Shown: positions 45,605 through 54,983, counted from the first letter of the stretch. The stretch is 64,000 nt of DNA from MGBC163016 sp964518575 (GCA_964518575.1 CAZFGW010000007.1:10470-74469), one strand, 5' to 3'. Notes: generated by a model from the letters alone, not told the origin. Translations and numbers: made by a program.

Positions 45605-45869
45605 GGACAGTTACGGCTCACGAACGGTGGTATCAGCCTTGATGCAGAGGCATCGAAGATACTCCCGTGACGATAACGGTGTCACCGGCTCGCCCGTACT
45701 GGATAGACCCAACCCGGCGGTAAGCGCGGTGTTGGGTGTACCGTTCTGAACAAGCTGCTCGAAGGTGCCGTTCAGGTCGCCCACTACCGGCTCGCATCAA
45801 CCGCCGGCTTTCTCCTAAATGGGTTCGCCCCTACTCTCCTTGTCAGCGCATTTCATATTCGGCTTGTGT
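45605..45869 (-). ncRNA. T-box leader RNA of the ilvDBNC operon
   Basis: A structured ~265-nt leader. Stem I is well supported: base CTGACAAG (45847-45840) with CTTGTTCAG (45755-45747), a GAGAGTA kink-turn-type side, an AGGAGAAAG bulge and an apical GATGCGA loop (45799-45793) closed by CCGGC/GCCGG. Several further perfect hairpins follow (ACCCAAC/GTTGGGT, GATGC/GCATC). The T-box-like core TGATACCACCG at 45636-45626 is closed by GGCT/AGCC but differs from the invariant UGGN. The triplet in the usual specifier position reads GGC (45770-45768). No T-run terminator is visible, so control may be translational. Confidence 0.75.
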
Positions 45870-45876
45870 GAGGCAA

Positions 45877-45903
45877 GTATACTCTTTAGCGCGCACGTGC
45901 AAG
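45877..45903 (-). promoter_or_regulatory. Promoter of the ilvDBNC T-box leader
   Basis: Minus-strand TTGCAC (45903-45898) and TATACT (45882-45877) with a 15-bp spacer place the start about 20 nt ahead of T-box stem I. Confidence 0.5.
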
Positions 45904-45925
45904 GAAATTTTTATCGCAGACATGA

Positions 45926-45958
45926 AAAAATGTGTAACGCAGCGCGTGGCGCTCACAT
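45926..45958 (-). terminator. Terminator of the purine nucleoside phosphorylase gene
   Basis: TGTG-A-GCGC / GCGC ... CACA hairpin (internal loop on the 3' side) followed by six Ts on the minus strand, overlapping the stop codon of the upstream gene. Confidence 0.5.
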
Positions 45959-46783
45959 CCGCGCAATGATCAAACCCATGAGCGTACAAAAATCCTGCTC
46001 ACGCGCGCGGGCTACCTCGAAGACCTCTTCGTCGCTCGGACTAGCACCGTCGATACCGCACGCCATATTCGAGCAGAGCGACATGCCGAGCACGCGCATG
46101 CCGACATGGCGAGCAGCGATAACCTCTTCGCAGACCGACATCGCAACCGTATCGGCACCCAGCCGCGCAAAAGCACGTATCTCAGCAGGTGTTTCGAAAC
46201 TCGGTCCCAAAAGTCCCAAGTACACACCCTCCTGCACGCGAATTCCCAGCTCGTGTGCACACGTCTTCGCAACTTCACGCAAAGCGGGGTCGTAGGCATC
46301 TTTCATGGAGAAGAAGCGCGGAGCGAGCTTGTCAGGTTCCTGCCCAACGATGGGATTGCGTCCCGTGAGATTGATGTGGTCGCTCATGATGCAGAAATCA
46401 CCGACCTGGTAGGTGTCGTTGATGGCACCGGCGGCATTTGTCGTGATGAGCACCTCGATGCCCAGCTCATGCATGAGCCAGATCGGAAATGCCACGTGCT
46501 GGGCGCTATTGCCTTCATATCCATGAAGACGACCTTGCATGCAAAGCACCGTGGTGCCGCTGACCTCCCCTATCACGAACCGTCCTTTGTGCCCGGACGC
46601 GGTCGAGGACTTCATATGAGGGATCTCGGCGAAGGGAATAACAACAGGATCAGCAATCGTTTCAGCGAAATTACCCAATCCTGATCCGAGCACGATTCCA
46701 AGCGTGGGACGACGTCCCTCAAGCTTGTCAAAAAGCGCGCTTTTCGCTTCAGCGAGTGCACTCGTAAGTTCGATCTCTTCCAT
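45953..46783 (-). CDS. Purine nucleoside phosphorylase (trimeric type)
   Basis: Phosphorolysis of purine nucleosides to base and ribose-1-phosphate; 276 residues. The NP-II family start GIVLGSGLGNFAE, the HGYEGNSAQHVAFPI loop and LITTNAAGAINDTYQVGDF (with the purine-site Glu/Asn region) identify the trimeric PNP class. The ATG at 46783 has AAGGGG 6 nt upstream; a 47-residue upstream extension is not conserved and overlaps prmC. Follows prmC. Confidence 0.93.
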   Translation of the reverse strand: MEEIELTSALAEAKSALFDKLEGRRPTLGIVLGSGLGNFAETIADPVVIPFAEIPHMKSSTASGHKGRFVIGEVSGTTVLCMQGRLHGYEGNSAQHVAFPIWLMHELGIEVLITTNAAGAINDTYQVGDFCIMSDHINLTGRNPIVGQEPDKLAPRFFSMKDAYDPALREVAKTCAHELGIRVQEGVYLGLLGPSFETPAEIRAFARLGADTVAMSVCEEVIAARHVGMRVLGMSLCSNMACGIDGASPSDEEVFEVARAREQDFCTLMGLIIARM

Positions 46784-46793
46784 GGATGACCCC

Positions 46794-47831
46794 TTATCCT
46801 TTCCGTGCCAGAAGACAACGATCTTTTCCCGCAAGGTCTTTGACGATCCGCACATCGACATACCCGAGTTCCTCTGCAAAGGCACGCGCTGAGTGAAGCG
46901 TGGTCTCATGCAGCTCGAGCGCAAGCCACCCGCCCGCCTTGAGGGCGCGCATCGCCCACATGGCTATGCGGCGAAAAACTACGAGTCCGTCCGCGCCCCC
47001 ATCGAGCGCAAGGGAAGGCTCGAAAGCGCGTACCTCAACGGGTAGGGCTGACAAAAGCTCTGTAGGGATATAGGGCGGATTAGAAATGACCGCATCGAAT
47101 GAACCGATTGCCTCATCACCGATCCCCTCCCCCAGGTCACATTCGATAACATCGATGCGATCTGAAACTCCTTGAAGCGATGCATTCTCGCGGGTAAGCG
47201 CACAAGCATCGGATGAAAGGTCGGTCGCAATGACATGGATGGCGGGGTGCTCGGTCGCAAGCGCGCAGGATATACAACCCGACCCGCACCCGATATCAGC
47301 AATCAAAAGCATGTCTGCGCCCATGCCTTCGCCCTGGGCGTCGTCGGTGGCTTCCTCGGCGGCGCGTGCGTCCTGACCTACCGGACAATCTGTCTCGTCT
47401 TCGCATTCGGGCACATCTTCGACCGTCCCGATTTTCTCCACCTCTTCAGTCAGCGCGTATTCAGCGCTTCTGATCCGCGCGCGCTTTGGCAAGCACGCTA
47501 AAAGCTCGCTCACAAGCACTTCGGTTTCCGGGCGCGGAATGAGCACGTGGGGATGTACTTTGAGTTCAAGATAGCGAAAGGGAGCACTGCCCGTAATGTA
47601 TTGCAACGGCTCGCCATTGCCTCGGCGCACGACCCATTCCCGCAACCGCTTTCGCTCGTCCATCGCAAGCGGTTTGTCAAGATTCATGTAGATTTCAATG
47701 CGATCGCACCCGCACGCCCCCGCAATGAGAAGCTGTGCAGACAAGCGGGGATTCGGATCACCATGCCGCTCTAAATAGCCCTGAATCCACGCAAGCGTGG
47801 AACCTACGGTCCAAACGCTCTTATCTTCCAT
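46794..47831 (-). CDS. prmC: Release factor glutamine methyltransferase with acidic insertion
   Basis: SAM enzyme that methylates the GGQ glutamine of release factors; 345 residues, against about 280 usually. The N-terminal helical domain (1-85) and the catalytic domain with ADIGCGSGCISCALA (about residue 178) and the substrate motif SNPPYIP are intact. The excess lies at about residues 116-172, an acidic, low-complexity insert holding a CEDETDC stretch between the LIPRPETE motif and the SAM site. Directly downstream of its substrate gene prfA. Confidence 0.93.
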   Translation of the reverse strand: MEDKSVWTVGSTLAWIQGYLERHGDPNPRLSAQLLIAGACGCDRIEIYMNLDKPLAMDERKRLREWVVRRGNGEPLQYITGSAPFRYLELKVHPHVLIPRPETEVLVSELLACLPKRARIRSAEYALTEEVEKIGTVEDVPECEDETDCPVGQDARAAEEATDDAQGEGMGADMLLIADIGCGSGCISCALATEHPAIHVIATDLSSDACALTRENASLQGVSDRIDVIECDLGEGIGDEAIGSFDAVISNPPYIPTELLSALPVEVRAFEPSLALDGGADGLVVFRRIAMWAMRALKAGGWLALELHETTLHSARAFAEELGYVDVRIVKDLAGKDRCLLARKG

Positions 47832-47855
47832 GCTTATCGATCCGTACGGAAAAGA

Positions 47856-48929
47856 CTACACCGCAGCTTCGAGCTTCTGAGCACGATCAGCTGCCTGCAG
47901 AGCAGTGATGACATCGATGAGTTTGTCGCCGAGGAGCACATCGTTATAACTGGAATTGAACCCGATGCGATGATCGGTCAAGCGATCCTGCGGTCCGTTA
48001 TACGTCCTGATCTTCTCAGCGCGATCTCCCGTACCGATCTGCGCAAGCCGCTCGGCTCCCTCGGCTGCCTGCTGCTCGGCGAGCATCTTCTCGTAGAGAC
48101 GCGCACGCAACACGCTCATCGCTGCAATCTTGTTTTGCAGCTGAGACTTCTGGTCTTGAGATTGAACGACAAGCCCCGTTGGGATGTGGGTGATCCTGAC
48201 GGCTGAGTCGGTGGTGTTGACGCATTGACCACCAGGGCCGCCCGCGCGGAACACGTCAATTCGAAGATCGCTCTCATTGATCTCGACTTCGACCTCGTCA
48301 GCTTCGGGAAGCACCGCAACGGTTGCGGTCGATGTATGGATCCTGCCTTGGCTTTCTGTTTTCGGCACGCGCTGCACCCGGTGCACGCCGCTTTCGAACT
48401 TCATCATCGAATAGACGTGGTCGCCTTTGACCTTGAATTGGATCTCCTTATATCCACCCGACTCGGAGGGAGAAACATCCAGCGTTTCTGTTTTCCATCC
48501 CTGTGCTGAGGAGAAACGCTCATACATCTTGTACAAATCCCCCGCAAAGATGGCAGCTTCATCGCCGCCCGCAGCCGCCCTGATCTCAACGATGATGTCT
48601 TTCTCATCCGCCGGATCAGCGGGGATCAGCATGAACTTGATATCCTCTTCAAGCGCAGGAATCTTCGACTCGATCGCAGCGATTTCCTCTTGAGCGAACT
48701 CTTTCATATCGGGATCAGCGAGCATTTCTTTCGCAGCATCAAGATCATCCATCGCGCTTACATACTCATGCGCTTTATGCGCGAGCGCACCTTGACTTGC
48801 GAATTCCTTGGCGAGGCGGTTGTACTCCTTTTGATCGGCGAGTACGTCCGGGTCACCCATCTTCTGCTGCAGCTCATCATAGGCACAAAGGAATGCCTCG
48901 AGCTTTTTCTTCATATCCATATCCTGCAT
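47856..48929 (-). CDS. prfA: Peptide chain release factor 1
   Basis: Recognises UAA/UAG and releases the finished peptide; about 357 residues. The anticodon-like tripeptide is PKT in RVPKTESQGRIHTS (RF1 class, PxT) and the catalytic GGQ lies in RAGGPGGQCVNTTDSAVR. The start could be ATG 48929 (AGGTGA upstream) or ATG 48914 (AGGA 7 nt upstream). Upstream of prmC, the standard pair. Confidence 0.95.
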   Translation of the reverse strand: MQDMDMKKKLEAFLCAYDELQQKMGDPDVLADQKEYNRLAKEFASQGALAHKAHEYVSAMDDLDAAKEMLADPDMKEFAQEEIAAIESKIPALEEDIKFMLIPADPADEKDIIVEIRAAAGGDEAAIFAGDLYKMYERFSSAQGWKTETLDVSPSESGGYKEIQFKVKGDHVYSMMKFESGVHRVQRVPKTESQGRIHTSTATVAVLPEADEVEVEINESDLRIDVFRAGGPGGQCVNTTDSAVRITHIPTGLVVQSQDQKSQLQNKIAAMSVLRARLYEKMLAEQQAAEGAERLAQIGTGDRAEKIRTYNGPQDRLTDHRIGFNSSYNDVLLGDKLIDVITALQAADRAQKLEAAV

Positions 48930-49088
48930 AACGATCACCTAATCATGGTATGTGGATCAACTGTTGAACTCGCGCTTACCCGTGACGCGCCGTATTGCAT
49001 CAGCACCATCACTTGCACGTGACTCAACGATGCACAATTCTATCAAAGGGCATTGCGTTTATCCCTTGGTGATCATGAGAATATCTTG

Positions 49089-50033
49089 TTAGCGACGTTC
49101 GACGAGATACTCCGATACGCTCTCAGCACAGTTCGCCCCATCAGCAACGGCTGTGGAAACCTGACGGAGCACCTTAGTGCGCACATCTCCCGCCGCGTAT
49201 ACGCCCAGAGCGCTCGTCTTTCCCATCTCGTCAGCAATGATATAGCCCTTCTGGTCGAGCATCACCTGATCGTTCAAGAACTCGACATTTGGAACGGTGC
49301 CGATGGCGACAAAGATTGCCGCACACGAAAGGCTCTTCCGTTCATCGGTCAACCGATTCCGAAGTGAAACGCCCACAACATGACCATCCTGCTCGACGAT
49401 CTCATCGACGACGGTGTTCCAGATAATGTCGACATTATTGATGCGGCTTAAGCGTTCATGATAGATTGCCGTTGCCCGCAAAACATCACGCCTGACGATC
49501 ATGGAAACATGGCTGCAGATACGGGAAAGATAGATTGCATCGGCAACAGCAGTATCTCCGCCGCCGACGATGCACACATCCTTGCCTTTGAAGAAATTGC
49601 CGTCACACGTCGCGCAGTACGAGACGCCAAAGCCCGTGAGCTCGTCCTCGCGCGCAAGTCCAAGCTTTGCCGGGCGCGCACCGGTGGCAATGATGATGCT
49701 CTTGCATGCAAGCTCACCTGATGCCGTGGTGATACGTTTCGGATCGGCAGCTAGGTCAACGCTGGTGACTTCATCATAGAGCGTGTTTACGCCGAAACAC
49801 TCGGCTTGCTCGAGCATGATCTGCGATAGATCATATCCTGAACTGGATTGATTGAAACCGGGGTAATTCTCAAGGTGTTCGGTTTGCGCAAGCTGCCCTC
49901 CAGCACTGATGCTTTCAAGGAGCAAGCAGTCCAAGCCCGAACGTGCGCAATACATCGCAGCGGTCATTCCCGCAGGACCCGCACCGATCACGGCAACGTC
50001 ATAGATTCTCTGCTCTGCCCTCACATCACTCAT
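49089..50033 (-). CDS. trxB: Thioredoxin reductase
   Basis: FAD/NADPH flavoprotein of about 314 residues that reduces thioredoxin. The FAD motif VAVIGAGPAGMTAAMYCA begins near residue 12, the redox-active CATCDG is near residue 135, and VGGGDTAVADA is the NADPH motif. The ATG at 50033 has GAGGT 7 nt upstream. Encoded just after trxA in the same direction. Confidence 0.95.
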   Translation of the reverse strand: MSDVRAEQRIYDVAVIGAGPAGMTAAMYCARSGLDCLLLESISAGGQLAQTEHLENYPGFNQSSSGYDLSQIMLEQAECFGVNTLYDEVTSVDLAADPKRITTASGELACKSIIIATGARPAKLGLAREDELTGFGVSYCATCDGNFFKGKDVCIVGGGDTAVADAIYLSRICSHVSMIVRRDVLRATAIYHERLSRINNVDIIWNTVVDEIVEQDGHVVGVSLRNRLTDERKSLSCAAIFVAIGTVPNVEFLNDQVMLDQKGYIIADEMGKTSALGVYAAGDVRTKVLRQVSTAVADGANCAESVSEYLVERR

Positions 50034-50119
50034 ACCACTCACCTCAGTCCTTCTTCACATGAAAAGGGGCAAGTCTCAAAGCATGGACCTGCCCCTTCAT
50101 AATACAATCTTGATTGCGC

Positions 50120-50431
50120 CTACACGGAAAGCATGCTCAAAAGCTGTTGCTTGGGCTGCAGACCAACCTTCTTGGTTTTCTCGACGCCATTCTCGAATAC
50201 GATGAGCGTCGGTACAGAATTGACGTGATAACGCGCAGCGATATCCGGACTTTGGTCGATATCAACTTTGTATACATCCGCGCGCCCAGCGACCTCAGCA
50301 GTCACTTCATCAAGAACGGGCGCTAAACGCTTGCATGGTCCACACCAAGTAGCAAAGAAATCAACAAGAACTGGTTTATCCGCATCGAGAACTTTGCTCT
50401 GGAAATCTTTCGAACTGATGACTTCGCTCAT
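50120..50431 (-). CDS. trxA: Thioredoxin
   Basis: Disulfide carrier of 103 residues. Active site WCGPCKRLAP at about residues 28-37, plus the cis-proline loop NSVPTLIVFENG. The ATG at 50431 has AAGG about 6 nt upstream; the 15-residue upstream extension is not part of the fold. Pairs with trxB. Confidence 0.96.
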   Translation of the reverse strand: MSEVISSKDFQSKVLDADKPVLVDFFATWCGPCKRLAPVLDEVTAEVAGRADVYKVDIDQSPDIAARYHVNSVPTLIVFENGVEKTKKVGLQPKQQLLSMLSV

Positions 50432-50648
50432 ATCGTGCCTTCCTTTCCACATTTTGTTCAAAGCACACAATACCATCTACTCTTCTGAAGATATGATGCA
50501 ATAAGATGAGCGTCGTGGATACAGCAGTTACAAGATGTTTCTGAAACGCAAGATTTCCGTAAGCTCATGCAAACAAAGGTGCAACGCCTGCCGGAACAGC
50601 AAAGCGAAGAAGGTATACTCTCATCATCATCCACCACCAACGGAATGA

Positions 50649-51974
50649 ATGCTCATGGATATCGAATTTCTCTCATTGCTCGCCGTTACCATTGCTGCAT
50701 TCGTCTGCCCGATCTTAAGCGCGCTTATTCCCAACAAACTGATTCCCGAAACGGTATTTTTACTCGTTGCGGGCATGGTGCTCGGTCCCCATGTCTTTGG
50801 TGTCGTTGTCATCGATCCCGCGCTGTCGTTGCTTTCCGACTTGGGTCTTGCCTTCTTGTTCCTGCTCGCCGGCTATGAGATCGATCCGAAGAAACTCTCA
50901 AGCGCTGAGGGTAAACACGGGTTCGCAACCTGGGCAATCTCATTTGCTATTGCTATTGTGATTGCGCTTTTGATCCCCGGCTTCAGCGACGATGCGACCC
51001 GCAGGCTCGCCATCGCCATCGCGCTCACAACAACAGCGTTCGGCACCATTGTGCCCATCCTGCATGAACGCAACCTTGCTGATACCCGGATCGGCAACGC
51101 GGTTACCGCTTACGGTACATGGGGCGAACTGGGTCCGGTCATCGCGATAGCGCTTTTACTCTCATCGCGCGCGATGTGGCTCACCTTCGTGATCCTGCTC
51201 GCGTTTTCCGTCCTTGCGATTCTGAGTGCTTTCATTCCGAAACGACTCAAAGAAAAAGGTGCACCGATCAATGCGTTCATCACGAAGAACTCGGAAACGA
51301 ATTCCCAGATGACCGTGCGCGGCGTAGTGCTCCTCTTGATCGCATTGGTCACGTTGTCAGCCGTCTTCAAACTCGATATCGTTTTGGGCTCGTTCGCCGC
51401 AGGTTTCGCACTCCGCTCCATCATCCCCAAAGGCGACAGCAGCCTTGAGAAGAAGCTCCAAGGTATCGCTTACGGGTTCTTCATCCCGCTGTTCTTTGTT
51501 GTGAGCGGCGCGCAGATCGATGCGACAGCGGTTCTTGCCAACCCGCTTATTCTCATCGTGTTCATCATCATGCTGATCCTTATCCGCACCGTTCCGATTT
51601 ATATCGCGCTGTCCGTGTTTGCCGAAAGCAAGGATATGGAGCCGCGAACTAAGGCGACCATCTCGCTGTATTGCACAACCGCACTGCCCCTCATCGTTGC
51701 CGTCACCTCCATCGCCACCTCCTCGGGCGTGATGTCGGATGACGTGGCTTCCGTTCTGATCGCAGCGGGTGGGATCACCGTGCTTGTGATGCCGATGCTC
51801 GCCTCGATCATGCTGCATACGATTGACGCGAAAATGGGCACGGCAATCAAATCAATCGTAAAGAAACCCTCACATACCTTCCAGATTTTGGGAGAACATC
51901 ACCGGCTCGAGCAAGAACAGCGCGCAGACCATACCTACGTGCTCACCAAAGATACCAAGCACCATCAAAAGTGA
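50649..51974 (+). CDS. Cation:proton antiporter (CPA2/KefB-like membrane domain)
   Basis: Integral membrane protein of 441 residues with about 12 spans. The pattern LIPETVFLLVAGMVLGPHVFG and the paired LSLLSDLGLAFLFLLAGYEID match the monovalent cation:proton antiporter-2 family; exchange of Na+ or K+ for H+ is expected. There is no C-terminal NAD-binding (TrkA-N) domain, only a short basic tail. The start is ATG 50649 or 50655; ribosome site weak. Convergent with the K+ channel gene. Confidence 0.87.
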   Translation: MLMDIEFLSLLAVTIAAFVCPILSALIPNKLIPETVFLLVAGMVLGPHVFGVVVIDPALSLLSDLGLAFLFLLAGYEIDPKKLSSAEGKHGFATWAISFAIAIVIALLIPGFSDDATRRLAIAIALTTTAFGTIVPILHERNLADTRIGNAVTAYGTWGELGPVIAIALLLSSRAMWLTFVILLAFSVLAILSAFIPKRLKEKGAPINAFITKNSETNSQMTVRGVVLLLIALVTLSAVFKLDIVLGSFAAGFALRSIIPKGDSSLEKKLQGIAYGFFIPLFFVVSGAQIDATAVLANPLILIVFIIMLILIRTVPIYIALSVFAESKDMEPRTKATISLYCTTALPLIVAVTSIATSSGVMSDDVASVLIAAGGITVLVMPMLASIMLHTIDAKMGTAIKSIVKKPSHTFQILGEHHRLEQEQRADHTYVLTKDTKHHQK

Positions 51975-52000
51975 ACGCGCCATTCCCCCCTGCAGTAAAA

Positions 52001-52043
52001 GCGGCGAAAAGACACCTATACCGCGGTGGTACGAAAGAGCCGC
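52001..52043 (-). terminator. Nested hairpin between antiporter and K+ channel genes
   Basis: GCGGC (52001-52005) pairs with GCCGC (52039-52043) and TACC/GGTA nest inside. On the minus strand TTTT follows the stem, fitting termination of the channel gene, whose stop lies 36 bp away. Confidence 0.45.
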
Positions 52044-52078
52044 ATCACACACATGAGTGCAAACGCGGGCTCATCGCA

Positions 52079-53077
52079 TCACAAAGCGTCCGTATCCTCC
52101 CCATCTGCGTCATCATCTAAACGATCGTCCTCGACATCATCTGCACGCCGGGCGCTCTTCTTATCAGACAAGAGAGCATTGCCCGCATTATGATCTGAAC
52201 TTCGATCTGCATCCCGATCCTGACTCTTCACGTCACGCTCGATCTTACGCACCGTCGCTTTTGAGAACTCGGCAACAAACCCTGCGGAGAAAATACCAGC
52301 AGGAATAGCAATGAGCGCAACGGACAAGATCATTGTGATAGCGCCTGTGAACCTTCCGGCATCGGTGATGGGAACGATATCCCCGTATCCCGTGCTCGTA
52401 ACCGTTTCAACTGCCCACCATAGTCCCGCGAGCAGATTATTGAACTTCTCAGGTTGTAGAGCATGCTCAAATTCATACATGAGTACACTCGATGCCACGG
52501 TCAGAAGCGCGAGTACCAAAAAAGATGCAATGATCTCGTGCTTGTGCTTCGAGATCACGCGCCCGATCGTGCGCAGACCGCGCATGTAGCGGGATAGCTT
52601 GATCAAACGCACCAGTCTGATGATATTGATGGCATTGCGGATTCCCGGCGTCAGCGGCAAGAACCACGAAAGAGCGTTCGGTAAAAAGGACATAAGGTCA
52701 ATAAGACCGAGCGGCGAGAGGATATAGCGCAACCGCGCACGGGCAGGCGACACATCGCCGAAAGCAAGATCGGCAATCCAGATGCGTGCAAGATACTCAA
52801 TGAAAAAACACACGGTCGAGAACGTATAGAATGTCGTGACCGCCCAGTTGATACCTCCCCCGATCGCCGGATCGGCAAAGATGAATACAATGACCGCATT
52901 CGCGAGGATCAAAAGGAAAAGCGATATCCCGATAATCTTTGCCGGGATATTCGCCTTTCGTACATTCTCAAGAGCGTAAAAGGTCTGGCGCTTGATCTCG
53001 CTCGCGCGCGCGACCTTCCACTTCTTCACATGGAGGGTTCCCCATTCGTGCGGGTGGTCTCCTTTAGAGGGCGGCAT
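52079..53077 (-). CDS. Voltage-gated-type K+ channel
   Basis: Six-span ion channel of 332 residues. The S4-like segment carries regularly spaced arginines (IRLVRLIKLSRYMRGLR, about residues 155-172), the pore helix is followed by the K+ selectivity filter TSTGYGD (about residues 222-228), and a final span leads to a ~60-residue cytoplasmic tail rich in Asp, Arg and Lys. The gene start overlaps the thrS stop by 14 bp; no good ribosome site precedes the ATG, so translation may be coupled to thrS. A GTG at 53029 is an alternative start. Confidence 0.9.
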   Translation of the reverse strand: MPPSKGDHPHEWGTLHVKKWKVARASEIKRQTFYALENVRKANIPAKIIGISLFLLILANAVIVFIFADPAIGGGINWAVTTFYTFSTVCFFIEYLARIWIADLAFGDVSPARARLRYILSPLGLIDLMSFLPNALSWFLPLTPGIRNAINIIRLVRLIKLSRYMRGLRTIGRVISKHKHEIIASFLVLALLTVASSVLMYEFEHALQPEKFNNLLAGLWWAVETVTSTGYGDIVPITDAGRFTGAITMILSVALIAIPAGIFSAGFVAEFSKATVRKIERDVKSQDRDADRSSDHNAGNALLSDKKSARRADDVEDDRLDDDADGEDTDAL

Positions 53078-54983
53078 CGCGGATCACGTCGAGGAACTTC
53101 ATCCGATCCCACACCCCAAGGTCGCCCTTAGCACGGTCGCGAACGGAAATAGTATGCTCTTCGATCTCATGATCACCCATGATGACCATGTAGGGAATCT
53201 TCTGATTCTGCGCTTTAGCGATCTTGACCTTCATGGGCTCATTCTGGTCGTAAACCTCTACCCTGCCGCCGACGCCTTTGATCTCACCAGCGAATTCGTG
53301 TGCCGCGTCCTTGTGGCGGTCAGCGATCGGAATGATGGCAACCTGTACCGGGGAAAGCCACAGCGGCAGCGCCCCGGCATAGTGCTCGATCAGGATACCC
53401 AAGAAGCGCTCGATCGAACCGAAGATGGCGCGGTGAAGCATCCAAATCGGCTGCTCGGTGTTGTCCTGCGCACGATAGGTCAGATCGAAACGCTCGGGGA
53501 AATTGAAGTCGACCTGAACCGTCGAGCATTGCCACGTGCGTCCGATCGCATCCTTCACCTTGATATCAATCTTCGGTCCATAGAAAGCACCATCACCCTC
53601 ATTGATGTCGTAGGCAAGCCCTCGGATGCTGCAGGCTTCCTTCAATGAATCGGTGGCATGCTCCCACATCTCATCAGATCCGATGGATTTTTCGGGACGT
53701 GTGGAAATCTCCGCCTCGTAGGAGAATCCGAACGTACCCATGATGTAGTCGACAAGCTCGAGGATCGAAACAACCTCGCTCACCACCTGGTCTTTCGTGC
53801 AGAAGATATGTGCATCATCCTGCGTGAAGCCACGTGCACGCAACAGACCGTGGACGACGCCAGACATCTCATGGCGATAGACGGTACCGAATTCAAAATA
53901 GCGCAGCGGAAGATCGCGATAGGAGCGCAACTCGTTTTTATAGAGCATGACATGCCCCGGGCAGTTCATTGGCTTCACGCCGTACTCGCTCATGCGGGGC
54001 TCTTCCTCGGTTCCCTCATTGATCTCGAAGAAGTACATATTCTCGTGATAGAAGTCGTAATGACCTGATGTCTTCCAAACCTCGGCGTTGTAGATATGGG
54101 GCGTGATAACTTCTTCGTATCCCCGCTCATACAGATCTCGGCGCAGCCACTCCTGCAACGTCCGGATGACGCGCGCCCCTTTCGGGAGATAGAGCGGTAA
54201 ACCGACGCCCGCCTTCTGATCCATCATATAGATGCCCAGTTCGCGCCCAAGCTTGCGGTGGTCACGCTTTTCCGCCTCCTCGAGCGTGTGGAGGTAAGAC
54301 TCAAGATCCTTCTTGGAAAAAAACGCTGTTCCGTAGACACGGGTGAGCATCTCGCGGTCCGAATCGCCCTTCCAATATGCGCCCGCCGTTTTCATAAGTT
54401 TGAACGCGCCGATCTTGTTAGCGTCGGGTACATGAACCCCATTGCACAGATCGACAAAATCACCGTGCTGGCGGATGATGATAGGTTCATCAGCGGGAAG
54501 TTCCTGGATATGTTCGAGCTTGAACCGCTGATCAGCGAAAAGCTCAAGCGCTTCATCAAGGGAGATAACGCGGCGCTCAAAAGGCGCCCCCGCCGAGATG
54601 ATCCGAGCCATTTCCTCTTCGATTGCAGGGAAATCATCAACCGAAATCGAGCCGCCCTCAGGGATTTCAAAATCATAGAAGAATCCATCTTCGGTTTGCG
54701 GTCCGAACGCGATCTGCGTTCCCGGAAAAAGTGTTTGTACCGCTTCCGCCATCACATGGGCTGTCGAATGGCGCATGATGCCAAGCGCGTCGGGAGAAGT
54801 ATTGGTAAGGATTTCAACGGTTGCACCATCGCTGACAATATCTTCGAGATCAGCAATCTGCCCGTCGATCTTGCCCGCGAGGGCAGCACGTGCAAGACCT
54901 GCGCCGATCGTGCTCGCAACATCGGCAACAGTTGCACAATGCTCGACTTCTTTCACACTTCCATCGGGTAGTTTGATTTCCAT
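53064..54983 (-). CDS. thrS: Threonyl-tRNA synthetase
   Basis: Class IIa synthetase of 639 residues: N-terminal TGS domain (EIKLPDGSVKEVE), editing domain with HSTAHVMAEA, catalytic core with MNCPGHVMLYK (zinc Cys and His), motif 2 FGTVYRHEMSGV and motif 3 near GSIERFLGIL, and the anticodon-binding domain. The ATG at 54983 has AAGGAG 5 nt upstream. No T-box leader is seen upstream, only a hairpin. Confidence 0.97.
   Translation of the reverse strand: MEIKLPDGSVKEVEHCATVADVASTIGAGLARAALAGKIDGQIADLEDIVSDGATVEILTNTSPDALGIMRHSTAHVMAEAVQTLFPGTQIAFGPQTEDGFFYDFEIPEGGSISVDDFPAIEEEMARIISAGAPFERRVISLDEALELFADQRFKLEHIQELPADEPIIIRQHGDFVDLCNGVHVPDANKIGAFKLMKTAGAYWKGDSDREMLTRVYGTAFFSKKDLESYLHTLEEAEKRDHRKLGRELGIYMMDQKAGVGLPLYLPKGARVIRTLQEWLRRDLYERGYEEVITPHIYNAEVWKTSGHYDFYHENMYFFEINEGTEEEPRMSEYGVKPMNCPGHVMLYKNELRSYRDLPLRYFEFGTVYRHEMSGVVHGLLRARGFTQDDAHIFCTKDQVVSEVVSILELVDYIMGTFGFSYEAEISTRPEKSIGSDEMWEHATDSLKEACSIRGLAYDINEGDGAFYGPKIDIKVKDAIGRTWQCSTVQVDFNFPERFDLTYRAQDNTEQPIWMLHRAIFGSIERFLGILIEHYAGALPLWLSPVQVAIIPIADRHKDAAHEFAGEIKGVGGRVEVYDQNEPMKVKIAKAQNQKIPYMVIMGDHEIEEHTISVRDRAKGDLGVWDRMKFLDVIRDAAL

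Noticed and set aside
45612..45785. A 57-codon open frame (GTG to TAA, minus strand) running through the ilvD leader, possibly a leader peptide
   Set aside because: It starts without a ribosome site and its bases are accounted for by T-box stem I and the following hairpins; no run of regulatory codons for Ile, Val or Leu. Most likely chance openness of a structured RNA.
52019..52031. A GGTGGTAC string resembling a T-box core after the antiporter gene
   Set aside because: It lies between two convergent gene ends with no stem I and no downstream gene in the right direction; better explained as part of a terminator hairpin.
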